A stretch of DNA of 64,000 nucleotides from Bdellovibrionales bacterium (GTDB lineage Bacteria > Bdellovibrionota > UBA1018 > CAIMNF01): NCBI GenBank assembly GCA_947502835.1, contig CANNBJ010000002.1, forward strand, positions 333,850 through 397,849, read 5' to 3'. Below the pieces are notes generated by a model. It was not told the DNA's origin, did not search any database, and saw only the letters and a program-made list of their open reading frames with translations. The position numbers were made by a program, and so were the translations under genes. Positions 33,055-41,751 of the stretch are shown one piece after another. Every line of letters starts with the position of its first letter. The stretch's first letter is position 1.

Positions 33055-33255
33055 TCAGGAGCAGGACCCGTCTGTGACCAGGCGTTCGCGATCATGGATC
33101 CGTAGTTCATCCAGATTCCATGTCGGATAATCGGAAAGGGAAGAGGTTGTGGTACGAACCGAGACCTTCAGTCCAAAGGTCTCGACAGTGTCCCGTTTTT
33201 CGCGGGTAGAGTCGGGTTTGGGTCGAAAAATGAGCACTCGTTCAGTTGCAGCCAT
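33055..33255 (-). CDS. Small hypothetical protein
   Basis: A 66-residue frame just upstream of, and in the same direction as, the TRL-like gene. Codon choice resembles the neighbouring genes, but no ribosome site is evident and the product (charged, no signal, one Trp, one terminal Cys) matches nothing I know. It could be a genuine short gene or chance. The rest of 33256-33657 shows no gene; it holds only AT-rich patches and a run of nine T before the epimerase. Confidence 0.3.
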   Translation of the reverse strand: MAATERVLIFRPKPDSTREKRDTVETFGLKVSVRTTTSSLSDYPTWNLDELRIHDRERLVTDGSCS

Positions 33256-33657
33256 GGCGGGCGGATCCTACATGCTATTTCCGACTGAGTCAATCCAATA
33301 TTGAACGAAATCCTTGGAGAGACCCCAACTGGTCTTTTGGAGTCGGCGAAACACGACTCACTCCGATGGATTCAAACCCCGGTGCTCGTAAATCATGCCC
33401 ACTCCATGAGGGCAGTTTGCGTTTATTTTATTCATGATTTCATACTCTTAGAGTCTTGCAAAAAAAATCCTCAAGTTTTGCATTCGGGGGCCGATAGGAG
33501 AATTGTCCACGCTGGAGGTGCTTTGGTGGGTACTGAAAGCATGGGCACTTGACTGGGGGCCGTTTCATCTAAATTCGGAGAGACCAAAGACTGAGGAGGT
33601 CAATCCGGGTACAGCGAGGTGATGACGGCTCCTTTTTTTTTCGCTAGGCTCAGGCCC

Positions 33658-34086
33658 ATGTCGATCAAAATCTCCCTCAATCACATTGGAATCGCTACCG
33701 AGGCCGGTGGCACCTCGTTGGAGCGCCTGTTCCGGATTCTTGGCATCGGTCGCGGTCCAAGCGAGCAGGTTCCGGAGCAGGGAGTGAATGTCCATTTCTT
33801 CAATCTCACCGGGGAGCCCCCGCATCTGGAGCTCCTTGAAGTGATGGATCCGTCAGGGTCAGTTGCAAAGTTCATCGAAAAGCGCGGGCCCGGCATCCAT
33901 CACCTGTCCTTCCAGGTGGAGTCGGGAAGCTTGGACTCCCTCTGCGAAACCTTGAAACAAGAGGGATTCCGTTTCACTTTCGATGCGCCCAAGCGCGGCG
34001 CACAGAACATGCGAATCAATTTCATCCACCCCTCGACCGCAGGAGGAGTGTTGATCGAACTCATGGAGTCTTCGAATGCCCATTAG
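33658..34086 (+). CDS. mce: Methylmalonyl-CoA epimerase (VOC family)
   Basis: 142 residues from the ATG giving MSIKISLNHIGIAT. Two VOC half-modules are seen; metal ligands are His in LNHIGIAT, His in PGIHHLSFQV and Glu in VLIELME, as in methylmalonyl-CoA epimerase. The enzyme interconverts R and S methylmalonyl-CoA in propionate or odd-chain acid metabolism. The mutase is not in the window. A run of nine T lies 17 nt before the start. It overlaps the rhomboid gene by 11 nt. Confidence 0.85.
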   Translation: MSIKISLNHIGIATEAGGTSLERLFRILGIGRGPSEQVPEQGVNVHFFNLTGEPPHLELLEVMDPSGSVAKFIEKRGPGIHHLSFQVESGSLDSLCETLKQEGFRFTFDAPKRGAQNMRINFIHPSTAGGVLIELMESSNAH

Positions 34087-34792
34087 AATCAGTGAAACGC
34101 TGAAGCGGCTGTTGATTGTGTATGTCGTGGTGTTTGTCGTTCAGCAGTCGCTGAGCCAATTCGCGGGCTTCCCGTTCAATGCCTGGTTCGGTCTCATTCC
34201 GAATGCAATCCTGAACGGAAAGGTATGGCAGCTTTTCACGTATAGCTTCCTTCATGCGGATGTGATGCATCTGATCCTGAACCTTCTCGTCCTCGCGTTT
34301 GTGGGGTCGGACATCGAAGCAGTGTGGGGTCGCCGCAAGATGCTGCTGTATTACTTTTATTGCGCCACGATGGCAGGGCTCTTTTATCTCTTCATTCAGT
34401 TTCTCATGTCCAATCCCTTGTACCTTTCCATTCCCATGGTGGGTGCATCCGGTGGAATTTATGGATTGCTCCTGGCGTATGGAATCCTGTTTCCCGAGCG
34501 GCAAATGTTTTTCATGATGCTGTTTCCGATGAAGGCAAGCCAGTTCATCTGGGTTCTTGCAGGAATCGAGTTCCTCCAGGCCGCATTTTCCTCAAACCAA
34601 GGGGGCTTGGGTGCGATCGCGCATCTTTCCGGAATGGGCGCCGGGTTCCTGTTTCTTTGGCTTCAGGCCAAGGGCTTTCAATTGACCCGCGGGCCTTCTC
34701 CGAAAAAGAAGAAATCCGCCTCCCACTTGCGACTCGTGAAGGGCAATCCCCCGGACGAAGATGATCGCAACGGGCCGAAAACCTGGCACTGA
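34076..34792 (+). CDS. Rhomboid family intramembrane serine protease
   Basis: 238 residues with six hydrophobic segments. The protease motifs are intact: catalytic Ser in GASGGIYG (helix 4) and His in AIAHLSGMGAG (helix 6); FLHADVMHLILNLLVL carries the conserved His-Asn region. The C-terminal tail is basic (SPKKKKSA). The enzyme would cut transmembrane segments of substrates in the inner membrane. It begins 11 nt inside the epimerase gene. Confidence 0.93.
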   Translation: MPIRISETLKRLLIVYVVVFVVQQSLSQFAGFPFNAWFGLIPNAILNGKVWQLFTYSFLHADVMHLILNLLVLAFVGSDIEAVWGRRKMLLYYFYCATMAGLFYLFIQFLMSNPLYLSIPMVGASGGIYGLLLAYGILFPERQMFFMMLFPMKASQFIWVLAGIEFLQAAFSSNQGGLGAIAHLSGMGAGFLFLWLQAKGFQLTRGPSPKKKKSASHLRLVKGNPPDEDDRNGPKTWH

Positions 34793-34808
34793 CCCGAGAG
34801 AGGTTTCA

Positions 34809-35624
34809 TTGGATTACGTTGAATACAATCGAAAGGCATGGAATCATCAGGTGGCGATCCGCAATCGCTGGACCATCCCTGTCACACCTCAACAGATTGA
34901 GGAGGCAAGGGGCGGGATTTGGAGCGTTCTCCTGACTCCGGCCAAACCAGTGCCCATGGGTTGGTTTCCTGCAAAGGGCGGAAGAATGGACGGGGTGAAG
35001 ATTCTGAATCTCGCCTCCGGTGGCGGGCAGCAAACTCCGATTTTTGCGGCAGCAGGGGCTCTTGTCACTGTTCACGATTTTTCCGAAAGCCAACTTGAGC
35101 AGGATCGCAGCACCGCCGATTCAGCAGGCCTCGACATTCGTACCGAGTGTGGCGACATGAGGGATTTGTCCCGGTACCCGGAGGGGAGTTTTGATTTTAT
35201 TTTTCACCCTTGTTCCAATACGTTCGTCCCGGAGATCCAACCCGTTTGGGACGAAGCATTCCGGGTGCTCAGGCCCGGTGGAGAAATGATCGCGGGGTTT
35301 GTGAATCCGATCCTGTATTCGGTCGACCCCGACCTTGATGCCAAAGGGATCGCCCAACTCAAATATGCCATTCCGTATTCGGACCTCACCTCCCTGACCG
35401 AGGAGGATCGGAGACGGTACACCGATAAAAATGAGCCTCTTTGTTTTGGCCATAGTCTTGAGCAACAGATCGCAGGACAGCTGCGGGCGGGGTTTCACCT
35501 GATAGATTTGTATGAGGACCGCTGGGGCGATGATTTCGAAGCTTCGGGCGCACTGAATGCTTTGATTCCCTGTTTTATGGCAACGCGCGCGATTAAACCG
35601 ATTTCCTCTCAGGTGTGCCGCTGA
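34809..35624 (+). CDS. Class I SAM-dependent methyltransferase
   Basis: About 271 residues. A TTG at 34809, preceded by GAGAGAGG at 5-nt spacing, is the best start; no ATG gives a better N-terminus. The N-terminus DYVEYNRKAWNHQV is typical of small-molecule methyltransferases. Motif I is ILNLASGGGQQTPIFAAAGA, followed by VTVHDFS, ECGDMRDLSRYPEGSFDFIF and an RVLRPGGEMIAGF strand. The substrate is unknown. No signal peptide. Confidence 0.85.
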   Translation: MDYVEYNRKAWNHQVAIRNRWTIPVTPQQIEEARGGIWSVLLTPAKPVPMGWFPAKGGRMDGVKILNLASGGGQQTPIFAAAGALVTVHDFSESQLEQDRSTADSAGLDIRTECGDMRDLSRYPEGSFDFIFHPCSNTFVPEIQPVWDEAFRVLRPGGEMIAGFVNPILYSVDPDLDAKGIAQLKYAIPYSDLTSLTEEDRRRYTDKNEPLCFGHSLEQQIAGQLRAGFHLIDLYEDRWGDDFEASGALNALIPCFMATRAIKPISSQVCR

Positions 35625-35648
35625 GCGTGGCCAAAACCGGCTATTTCT

Positions 35649-35677
35649 TTGACATTTCAGATGGTTTCACGTAACTC
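35649..35677 (+). promoter_or_regulatory. Consensus -35 promoter before the small 59-codon gene
   Basis: A perfect TTGACA at 35649-35654 is followed 17 bp later by TAACTC, a weak -10. The start of transcription would be about 35684, only 2-3 nt before the ATG at 35687. No Shine-Dalgarno sequence is seen, so the message may be leaderless. Confidence 0.35.
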
Positions 35678-35686
35678 TTCTCCACT

Positions 35687-35866
35687 ATGTCATTACTCCA
35701 CGAAGCCATTCAGGATAAGAAATTCGATGTTCGCATGCTCGAGAGGAATCTCGTACGCAATGTGGTGACCGACAAGGAAGCAAAAACCTTCCTCGATTCA
35801 CTTCCCGATGATGCCGAAAATGCCGCATACATCACCCTGGATGAGCTGAACGAGCAAGGCACATAA
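35687..35866 (+). CDS. Small conserved-looking 59-residue protein
   Basis: A complete frame of 59 codons starting MSLLHEAIQDKKFDVRMLER and ending DELNEQGT. The product is acidic, predicted helical, with no signal or membrane helix and good codon use for this genome. It ends 30 bp before trxB and points the same way, so it may be cotranscribed. I know no family for it. Real gene status rests on codon pattern, the upstream promoter and tight placement. Confidence 0.6.
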   Translation: MSLLHEAIQDKKFDVRMLERNLVRNVVTDKEAKTFLDSLPDDAENAAYITLDELNEQGT

Positions 35867-35896
35867 GGTTCAAACCGCATTCCTGGGGAACACACC

Positions 35897-36883
35897 ATGG
35901 GTCAAGCATCTGCATCTTCGTCCACCACCAGCACAGCTCCCGCGGATGGGATTGAAAATCTTGTGATTCTTGGCACCGGACCTGCGGGTCTTACGGCCGC
36001 GGTCTACGCTGCCCGCGCGAATCTGTTTCCTCTTTGTGTGGAAGGAGCACAGCCCGGAGGGCAGCTCACCATTACCAGCGAAGTCGAAAATTATCCCGGC
36101 TTTCCGCATGGAGTCCAGGGGCCCGAGCTCATGCAATCCTTCCGTGCGCAAGCTGAGCGCTTCGGAACGAGATTCAAGGTCGGCGATGTTCAGGCGGTCG
36201 ATCTGAAAAACAAGCCATTCACATTGAAGCTCGCTGACGGGTCGGAAGTGAAAACCCGGGCTCTTGTGATTGCAACCGGTGCTTCTGCCAAGCTTCTTGG
36301 ACTCAAGAACGAAAGCCGCCTGATGGGGCGCGGGGTTTCGGCCTGCGCCACCTGCGATGGATTCTTTTTCAGAAATCAGGACATCGCGGTTGTCGGCGGC
36401 GGTGATACCGCGATGGAAGAGGCGAACTTCCTGACTCGCTTTGCGAAGTCCGTGACGCTCATTCACCGTCGGGACACCTTCCGTGCTTCGAAAGTGATGC
36501 AGGATCGCGTTCTCAAAAATCCCAAGATCAAGGTGATCTACGATACCGGAGTCGAAGATGTTCTCGGCCAGGACGAAGTCATCGGCCTCAGAATCAAGAA
36601 TCTCAAGACCGGAGTGGTGAGCGATTTGCCTGTGACCGGATTTTTTGTTGCGATTGGACATCAGCCGAACACCAAGCTTTTCAAGGACCAGCTGAAGACC
36701 ACCGCCGCCGAGTATCTCATCATTGAGCCGGGCTCCACCCGGACTGAAATTCCCGGCGTTTTTGCTGCGGGAGATGTTGCGGACCATGTGTATCGCCAGG
36801 CGATTACGGCTGCCGGCACCGGATGCATGGCGGCGATCGACGCCGAGCGCTGGCTTGAAAGCGAGCACGCGGGCTCCCACTGA
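35897..36883 (+). CDS. trxB: Thioredoxin-disulfide reductase
   Basis: 328 residues, slightly longer than E. coli TrxB because of a Ser/Thr-rich leader of about 18 residues. FAD motif ILGTGPAGLTAAVYAAR (24-40), redox-active Cys150 and Cys153 in SACATCDGFF, NADPH motif VVGGGDTAMEEANFL, and FAAGDVADHVYRQAITAAGTG at the C-terminus. It reduces thioredoxin with NADPH. It could supply electrons to the Msr and GPx enzymes at 20-22 kb through thioredoxin. Confidence 0.96.
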   Translation: MGQASASSSTTSTAPADGIENLVILGTGPAGLTAAVYAARANLFPLCVEGAQPGGQLTITSEVENYPGFPHGVQGPELMQSFRAQAERFGTRFKVGDVQAVDLKNKPFTLKLADGSEVKTRALVIATGASAKLLGLKNESRLMGRGVSACATCDGFFFRNQDIAVVGGGDTAMEEANFLTRFAKSVTLIHRRDTFRASKVMQDRVLKNPKIKVIYDTGVEDVLGQDEVIGLRIKNLKTGVVSDLPVTGFFVAIGHQPNTKLFKDQLKTTAAEYLIIEPGSTRTEIPGVFAAGDVADHVYRQAITAAGTGCMAAIDAERWLESEHAGSH

Positions 36884-36909
36884 GCGGGTCCGGGGCGGAG
36901 GGGACGGTC

Positions 36910-38157
36910 TTGAAATCGCGCTTGAAGCTGTCTCTTGAAATCGCAATCCGCTTCCTGCTTTCGAAAAGCAGGGGGAATTTTCTCTCCTTCATCACCATCA
37001 TCTCCATCATCGGCGTCAGCGTGGGAGTTCTTGCTCTTCTGGTTGTCACAAGCGTGGTCAATGGCTTTGAGAACGAACTTTCCCGGGTCATCACCGGAAC
37101 CCAGGGTGAGGTTCTCTTCTACACCCGCGCCAGCCCCATCCGCGATCGGGGGGCGCTTGAGAAAAAGATCCGTGAGTTTGCCCCGGGCATCGAGGCCATG
37201 ACCGGATCCTTCGTGAGTGAAGTGATGTTCCATGGTCCCGATGGAGTCGGGGGTGGCGTGCTTGAGGGCGTGGACCTCGCGTCCTGGAGCTCGGTACTTT
37301 CGGTGGGGAATCGATTGAGTGAGGGAGGCGCTCTTCCTGTCAATGATGGCGAGATCCTTCTCGGTTCAGCGCTCGCAGAAAAGCTCGGAGTCAAAGTCGG
37401 AGAGGCCATCCGGGTGATCATTCCTTTCTCCAGCATGGAGGAAGATGAGGACCAGGGATTCGGGGCCCCCAGGGTCCAGGACTTCAAGCTCGTGGGAATC
37501 GTCCATTTGGGAATGTATGATTACGATTCAAAATACGCCTATGCCCCCCTGTCCTCCGTCCAGCGCCTGGTCTACGGAGAGGATCTGGACTTCATCACCT
37601 CGTTCCGGATCAAGCTGAAGAATCCTGCCGCCGCTCAGGCTGTGGGGGCCGAACTTTCACAGCATTTCGGCTTTCCGTACCGAGTGCGCGACTGGAGTCA
37701 GCTGAATCGGAATCTTTTGTACGCGATCAAGCTCGAAAAAGCGGTCATCGCGGTTCTCCTCACCGCGATCATGATCGTGGCGGCGTTCAATGTGATCAGC
37801 GCACTGCTCATGATGGTGTATGAGAAGGAAAAGGAAATCTCCATTCTCAGGGTGCTTGGCGTAAGGAGACGCGATCATTTCATCCTCTTTGCGATGATCG
37901 GATCGGCGCTCGGGCTTGCGGGCACCGTCGTGGGCGTGATTCTCGGATTCTTTTCAACCCTGCTTCTCCGATCCAACCGCTTCATCGAGTTGCCAGCGGA
38001 AGTGTACCATCTTGAATACCTTCCGGTGATCATCCGATGGACCGAGTGGTGTGCGATCGGGCTCATGGCATTTGTGATTTGTTTTCTTGCGACTGTGGGT
38101 CCTGCCGCCCGAATTGCACGGCGGAATCCAGTGGAGGGTTTGAGATGGACAACGTGA
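36910..38157 (+). CDS. lolC: Lipoprotein-releasing ABC permease LolC/LolE
   Basis: 415 residues from a TTG preceded by GGAGGGG. One helix near the N-terminus (FLSFITIISIIGVSVGVLALLVVTS in part), a large periplasmic domain about 50-265 and three C-terminal helices, which is the MacB/FtsX-like LolC/E layout. EKEKEISILRVLGVRRRDH is the cytoplasmic coupling segment. Only one permease gene is present, so the complex may be a homodimer (LolF-like). It overlaps lolD by 13 nt. Confidence 0.9.
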   Translation: MKSRLKLSLEIAIRFLLSKSRGNFLSFITIISIIGVSVGVLALLVVTSVVNGFENELSRVITGTQGEVLFYTRASPIRDRGALEKKIREFAPGIEAMTGSFVSEVMFHGPDGVGGGVLEGVDLASWSSVLSVGNRLSEGGALPVNDGEILLGSALAEKLGVKVGEAIRVIIPFSSMEEDEDQGFGAPRVQDFKLVGIVHLGMYDYDSKYAYAPLSSVQRLVYGEDLDFITSFRIKLKNPAAAQAVGAELSQHFGFPYRVRDWSQLNRNLLYAIKLEKAVIAVLLTAIMIVAAFNVISALLMMVYEKEKEISILRVLGVRRRDHFILFAMIGSALGLAGTVVGVILGFFSTLLLRSNRFIELPAEVYHLEYLPVIIRWTEWCAIGLMAFVICFLATVGPAARIARRNPVEGLRWTT

Positions 38158-38831
38158 TTTTGAGGGCGAAGAACCTGCACCGTGAATTCAAGAAGGAAAA
38201 AGACCGGATTTCCGTTGTGAAGGGAGTCACGCTCGATTTGGTTGCCGGAGATTGCGTTGCCATCATGGGAGCCTCGGGGGCGGGCAAGTCGACCCTCTTG
38301 CACATGCTCGGGGCGCTGGATCGGCCAAGCCATGGGGATCTCTATTTTGGTCCAAAAAACACGAATGTCTGGAAGATGTCGGATGAGGAACTTTCCGACT
38401 TCAGGAACCGGAATCTCGGATTTGTGTTCCAATTCCACTACCTCCTTCCGGAGTTCACTGCGCTTGAAAATGTCATGATGCCCGCACTCATTTCCGGCAT
38501 GAACCGGGAAGAGGCTGCTAGGCGCGCCTCCGAATTGCTCCGGTTTACGGGGCTTGGAGAACGCCTTCATCATAAGCCGGGGGAGCTTTCGGGCGGAGAG
38601 CAGCAGAGGGTTGCCATTGCACGGGCCGTGATCCTGAAGCCAAAAGTGCTTCTCGGGGACGAAATGACGGGGAATCTTGATTCAGAGAACAGCAAGCGGG
38701 TCATCGACCTGCTCCTTGATCTCAATCGCGAGTTCGGAATCGCCATTTTGATCGTGACCCATGACCAGGAGGTTGCCAACCGGATGAAGCGGGTTCTCAC
38801 GATGAAGGATGGAAAAATCCTGGGTTCGTGA
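38145..38831 (+). CDS. lolD: Lipoprotein-releasing ABC ATPase LolD
   Basis: 228 residues from ATG 38145, preceded by GGAGGG at 7-nt spacing. Walker A GASGAGKST, Q loop region FQFHYLLPEF, signature LSGGEQQRVAIARA, Walker B VLLGDEMTGNLD and the switch His in IVTHDQ. The Walker B is followed by Met (DEMT) where nearly all Lol/MacB ATPases have Pro (DEPT). With LolC it would drive sorting of the many lipoproteins encoded nearby. bamA starts 16 bp downstream. Confidence 0.95.
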   Translation: MDNVILRAKNLHREFKKEKDRISVVKGVTLDLVAGDCVAIMGASGAGKSTLLHMLGALDRPSHGDLYFGPKNTNVWKMSDEELSDFRNRNLGFVFQFHYLLPEFTALENVMMPALISGMNREEAARRASELLRFTGLGERLHHKPGELSGGEQQRVAIARAVILKPKVLLGDEMTGNLDSENSKRVIDLLLDLNREFGIAILIVTHDQEVANRMKRVLTMKDGKILGS

Positions 38832-38847
38832 TACTGAAGATTTACGC

Positions 38848-41175
38848 GTGAAACTCCTGTTCGTAGTAATTGCATCAAGTATTGTTTTCGTCCGCGCCAG
38901 TGCCGCTCCCGTGATCGGGGTGGACACGGTCGGATTGAAACGGATCGAGCGGGATGCTGTTCTGGAGAAGATTTCCTCCAAACCCGGAACCGAGTACTCC
39001 CAGGAAAAAATCCGAACGGACATCGAGGCCCTTTACGGGATGGGGTACTTTGAGGGGATCGAAATCTCCCGGGAGGAAAAACCGGAAGGAATCGGTCTTC
39101 GCCTTGAATTCAGGGAGCGACCGCTCATCAACGAGGTCCTGTTCGAGGGGAACGAAAAGATCGGAACGTCCGATCTGGAAGAGGCCATCAAGGTCAAGAA
39201 GTGGTCGATTCTCGATGTGAACAAGGTTCAGGCGGACGTCGAAATCCTTCAAAAGCAATACGAGGACAAGGGGTACTTCCTCGCCAAGATCACCCATGAA
39301 ACCCGTCCCGACAAGGACGGTGAAGTCAAGCTCGTCTACAAGATCTCGGATTACGAGAAGGTGGAAATCAAGCGGATCACCTTTTTGAACAACAAGCGTT
39401 TCACTTCGGACAAGCTGAAGGGTCTGCTGGCCGAGACCAAGGAAGGCGATTCGGTGAGTTTCCTCTCGAGCGGAGGTTCGTTCAAGGAAGCATCTTTCAA
39501 GACCGATCTCCAGCGGCTCACCTATTTTTATCTCGAGAACGGGTACCTGAAGTTCCGCCACGAGACCCCGGTGGTCACCATCAGTGACGACAAGAAATAC
39601 GTCTACATTTCCACCTATCTGGATGAAGGCGAGCAGTATTCCATCGGATCGTACGATTTTTCGGGTGATCTTTTGTTTCCGAAGGACGAATTGCGCCAAG
39701 AGGTCAAACTCAAAGAGGGGCAGGTGTTCACCATTTCCGGAAGAAATGCCGACATTCAGCGACTCACCGAGAAGTACCAGGATCTCGGCTATGCGTTCGT
39801 GAACGTCGTTCCGCGCATGGAATTCAATGACGAGGCGAAAACCGTTTCGATGGATTATTCCTTTGAGAAAGGGAATCTCGTCCATTTCGGTGAAATCCGT
39901 GTGATCGGAAACTCGAAGACCTATGACAAGGTGATCCGTCGGGAACTCAGGATCTACGAGGGCGAGCTTTACAGCGGGACAAACCTCAGGATTTCCAAAG
40001 AGCGGGTGGAGCGCCTCGGGTTTTTTGCTCCGGGCGAGACACAGTTCAACCAGATCCCCCGCAAGGGTCGTGATGATGTCGTGGACATCGAAATCCAGGT
40101 GAAGGAACGCTCCACGGGGAGTGTGACTCTCGGGGCAGGGTACAGTTCGGTACAAGGGTTTTTCTTTCAGGGCAAGATCCAGGAGATCAATCTTTTTGGA
40201 CGCGGGCAGAATCTCAGTTTTGAAACCCAATGGGGAAAGGAAGATCTTGTTCGAAGCTTCTCTCTCTCATTTCTTGATCCCTATGCCTTCGATACCAACT
40301 GGAGTGCGGGATTTGACCTCTTCATGGCGAATTCGCCGATTCCAGACCGCTACCTGATTCGCCGGTCGGGTGTGAACCTCCGCGCGGGCTATCCGATCAG
40401 CGACTACACGCAGGCGTTCGTGACCTACAAGTTTGAACATCTTCGGGTGCTTGCCAATTATGCCGACATCCAGAATCAGAATCGCACCAACAATCCCACG
40501 CTTCCCGCCTTGCGTGCGGATGATGCGCTCGATAAGGGGATCCTCTCGAGTCTTGTCTTCAGCATCGTGCGCGACAAGCGAAACAACCGATTTGAAACCT
40601 CGGATGGAAACTACCAAAGCGGGTCGCTTGAGATTGCGGGTCTGGGCGGGGTCAAGAATTTCGCAAAAATCCTCCTGAACAACCGCTACTACAATAATTT
40701 TATCGGAAGCTTCGTGTTCAAGAACAGCACCGAGTTCGGGGCTCTCATGAATACCGGAGGGCGAGGAATTCCTCCCTCAGAAAAGTTCTTTCTCGGGGGT
40801 CCATGGAACATGAGAGGCTTTGATGCCTTCAGTCTCTCGCCGATCGCCACCTATGCCGATGGATCGGTGGAAAAGCTCGGAGGGGTCTCCCAATTCTATT
40901 CCCTGTTCGAGTTGGAACACCCGCTCATCAAGGAAGCCGGAATTAAATGGGTTTTGTTTTATGACATCGGTAACTCTTTTGGAGGGGTGCCATTTTTTGA
41001 TTCGGGGCAGAGTTTTGAGCTCCGCCAGAACTATGGATTCGGGATCCGATGGTTCTCCCCCCTCGGGCCTCTTCGCTTCGAGTGGGGTTTCCCGGTGGGT
41101 CAGAGGCGGATTGCCACTACGAATCAGATCGAGTCCAGCCCCTCATTCATTTTCTTTATCGGCCAGCCGTTTTAG
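38848..41175 (+). CDS. bamA: Outer membrane protein assembly factor BamA
   Basis: About 775 residues from GTG 38848, which gives a signal peptide (KLLFVVIASSIVFVRASAA). Five POTRA-type repeats occupy residues about 25-420 and an Omp85 barrel follows to the end, with the conserved FFLGGPWNMRGFDAFS region and IGQPF at the C-terminus. BamA inserts barrel proteins in the outer membrane. A longer frame from 38809 would bury the signal. It is followed by skp within 30 bp, an arrangement found in many Gram-negatives. Confidence 0.95.
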   Translation: MKLLFVVIASSIVFVRASAAPVIGVDTVGLKRIERDAVLEKISSKPGTEYSQEKIRTDIEALYGMGYFEGIEISREEKPEGIGLRLEFRERPLINEVLFEGNEKIGTSDLEEAIKVKKWSILDVNKVQADVEILQKQYEDKGYFLAKITHETRPDKDGEVKLVYKISDYEKVEIKRITFLNNKRFTSDKLKGLLAETKEGDSVSFLSSGGSFKEASFKTDLQRLTYFYLENGYLKFRHETPVVTISDDKKYVYISTYLDEGEQYSIGSYDFSGDLLFPKDELRQEVKLKEGQVFTISGRNADIQRLTEKYQDLGYAFVNVVPRMEFNDEAKTVSMDYSFEKGNLVHFGEIRVIGNSKTYDKVIRRELRIYEGELYSGTNLRISKERVERLGFFAPGETQFNQIPRKGRDDVVDIEIQVKERSTGSVTLGAGYSSVQGFFFQGKIQEINLFGRGQNLSFETQWGKEDLVRSFSLSFLDPYAFDTNWSAGFDLFMANSPIPDRYLIRRSGVNLRAGYPISDYTQAFVTYKFEHLRVLANYADIQNQNRTNNPTLPALRADDALDKGILSSLVFSIVRDKRNNRFETSDGNYQSGSLEIAGLGGVKNFAKILLNNRYYNNFIGSFVFKNSTEFGALMNTGGRGIPPSEKFFLGGPWNMRGFDAFSLSPIATYADGSVEKLGGVSQFYSLFELEHPLIKEAGIKWVLFYDIGNSFGGVPFFDSGQSFELRQNYGFGIRWFSPLGPLRFEWGFPVGQRRIATTNQIESSPSFIFFIGQPF

Positions 41176-41202
41176 GATAAGCTCACTCCACCAAAGAAAG
41201 GC

Positions 41203-41724
41203 ATGGATTCACACATGAACAAGATCACACCCTTCATTTTCATCGCTTGCAGCCTCCTTCTGAACGCAGGGCTTGCCCGCGCCGGGGATTTCAAAGTCGG
41301 CATCATCGACATGCAGAAGTGCATCCAATCCTCCGAGACCGGGAAGAAGGCTAAGTCCGAGCTCGAGGGAGCCTTCAATAAAAAGAAAAAAGAGCTTCAA
41401 GATCAAGAAGCTGCACTGAAGAAGGCGCAGGAAGAGTTTCAAAAGAAACAAGCCGCGCTCAGTGATTCTGCTCGCAAGGAGCAACAGTCCAAGCTTCAGG
41501 AAAAATTCATGAAGTATCAGGAAAACCTCCAGCGCTCCCAGACGGAGATCCAGAAAAAAGAGCAGGAGATGAGTGAGCCGATCATCCGCAAGATTCGCGA
41601 GAAAGTGACCGAAATCGCAAAGAGAAAAGAACTCAGCCTCGTGATCGAGAGCAACCCTCAAATCGTGATGTATTCGGACGAGAAGCTCGACATTACGGAA
41701 GAAGTTCTGAAGTCCTTGAACTGA
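41203..41724 (+). CDS. skp: Periplasmic chaperone Skp/OmpH
   Basis: 173 residues (169 if the second ATG at 41215 is used). Signal peptide MNKITPFIFIACSLLLNAGLARA in two parts, then KVGIIDMQKCIQSS, the conserved OmpH start, a long Lys/Glu/Gln coiled coil (residues about 50-125) and a C-terminal strand region SLVIESNPQIVMYSDEKLDIT. Skp carries unfolded outer-membrane proteins to BamA. The choice between the two starts is open, as neither has ideal ribosome-site spacing. Confidence 0.9.
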   Translation: MDSHMNKITPFIFIACSLLLNAGLARAGDFKVGIIDMQKCIQSSETGKKAKSELEGAFNKKKKELQDQEAALKKAQEEFQKKQAALSDSARKEQQSKLQEKFMKYQENLQRSQTEIQKKEQEMSEPIIRKIREKVTEIAKRKELSLVIESNPQIVMYSDEKLDITEEVLKSLN

Positions 41725-41751
41725 CGCGCGTGAGCGCGGTATTTGGTACCC

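Noticed and set aside
38875..40230. 451-codon frame opposite bamA
   Set aside because: Antisense shadow; Leu/Val-rich product caused by the coding strand's codon pattern.
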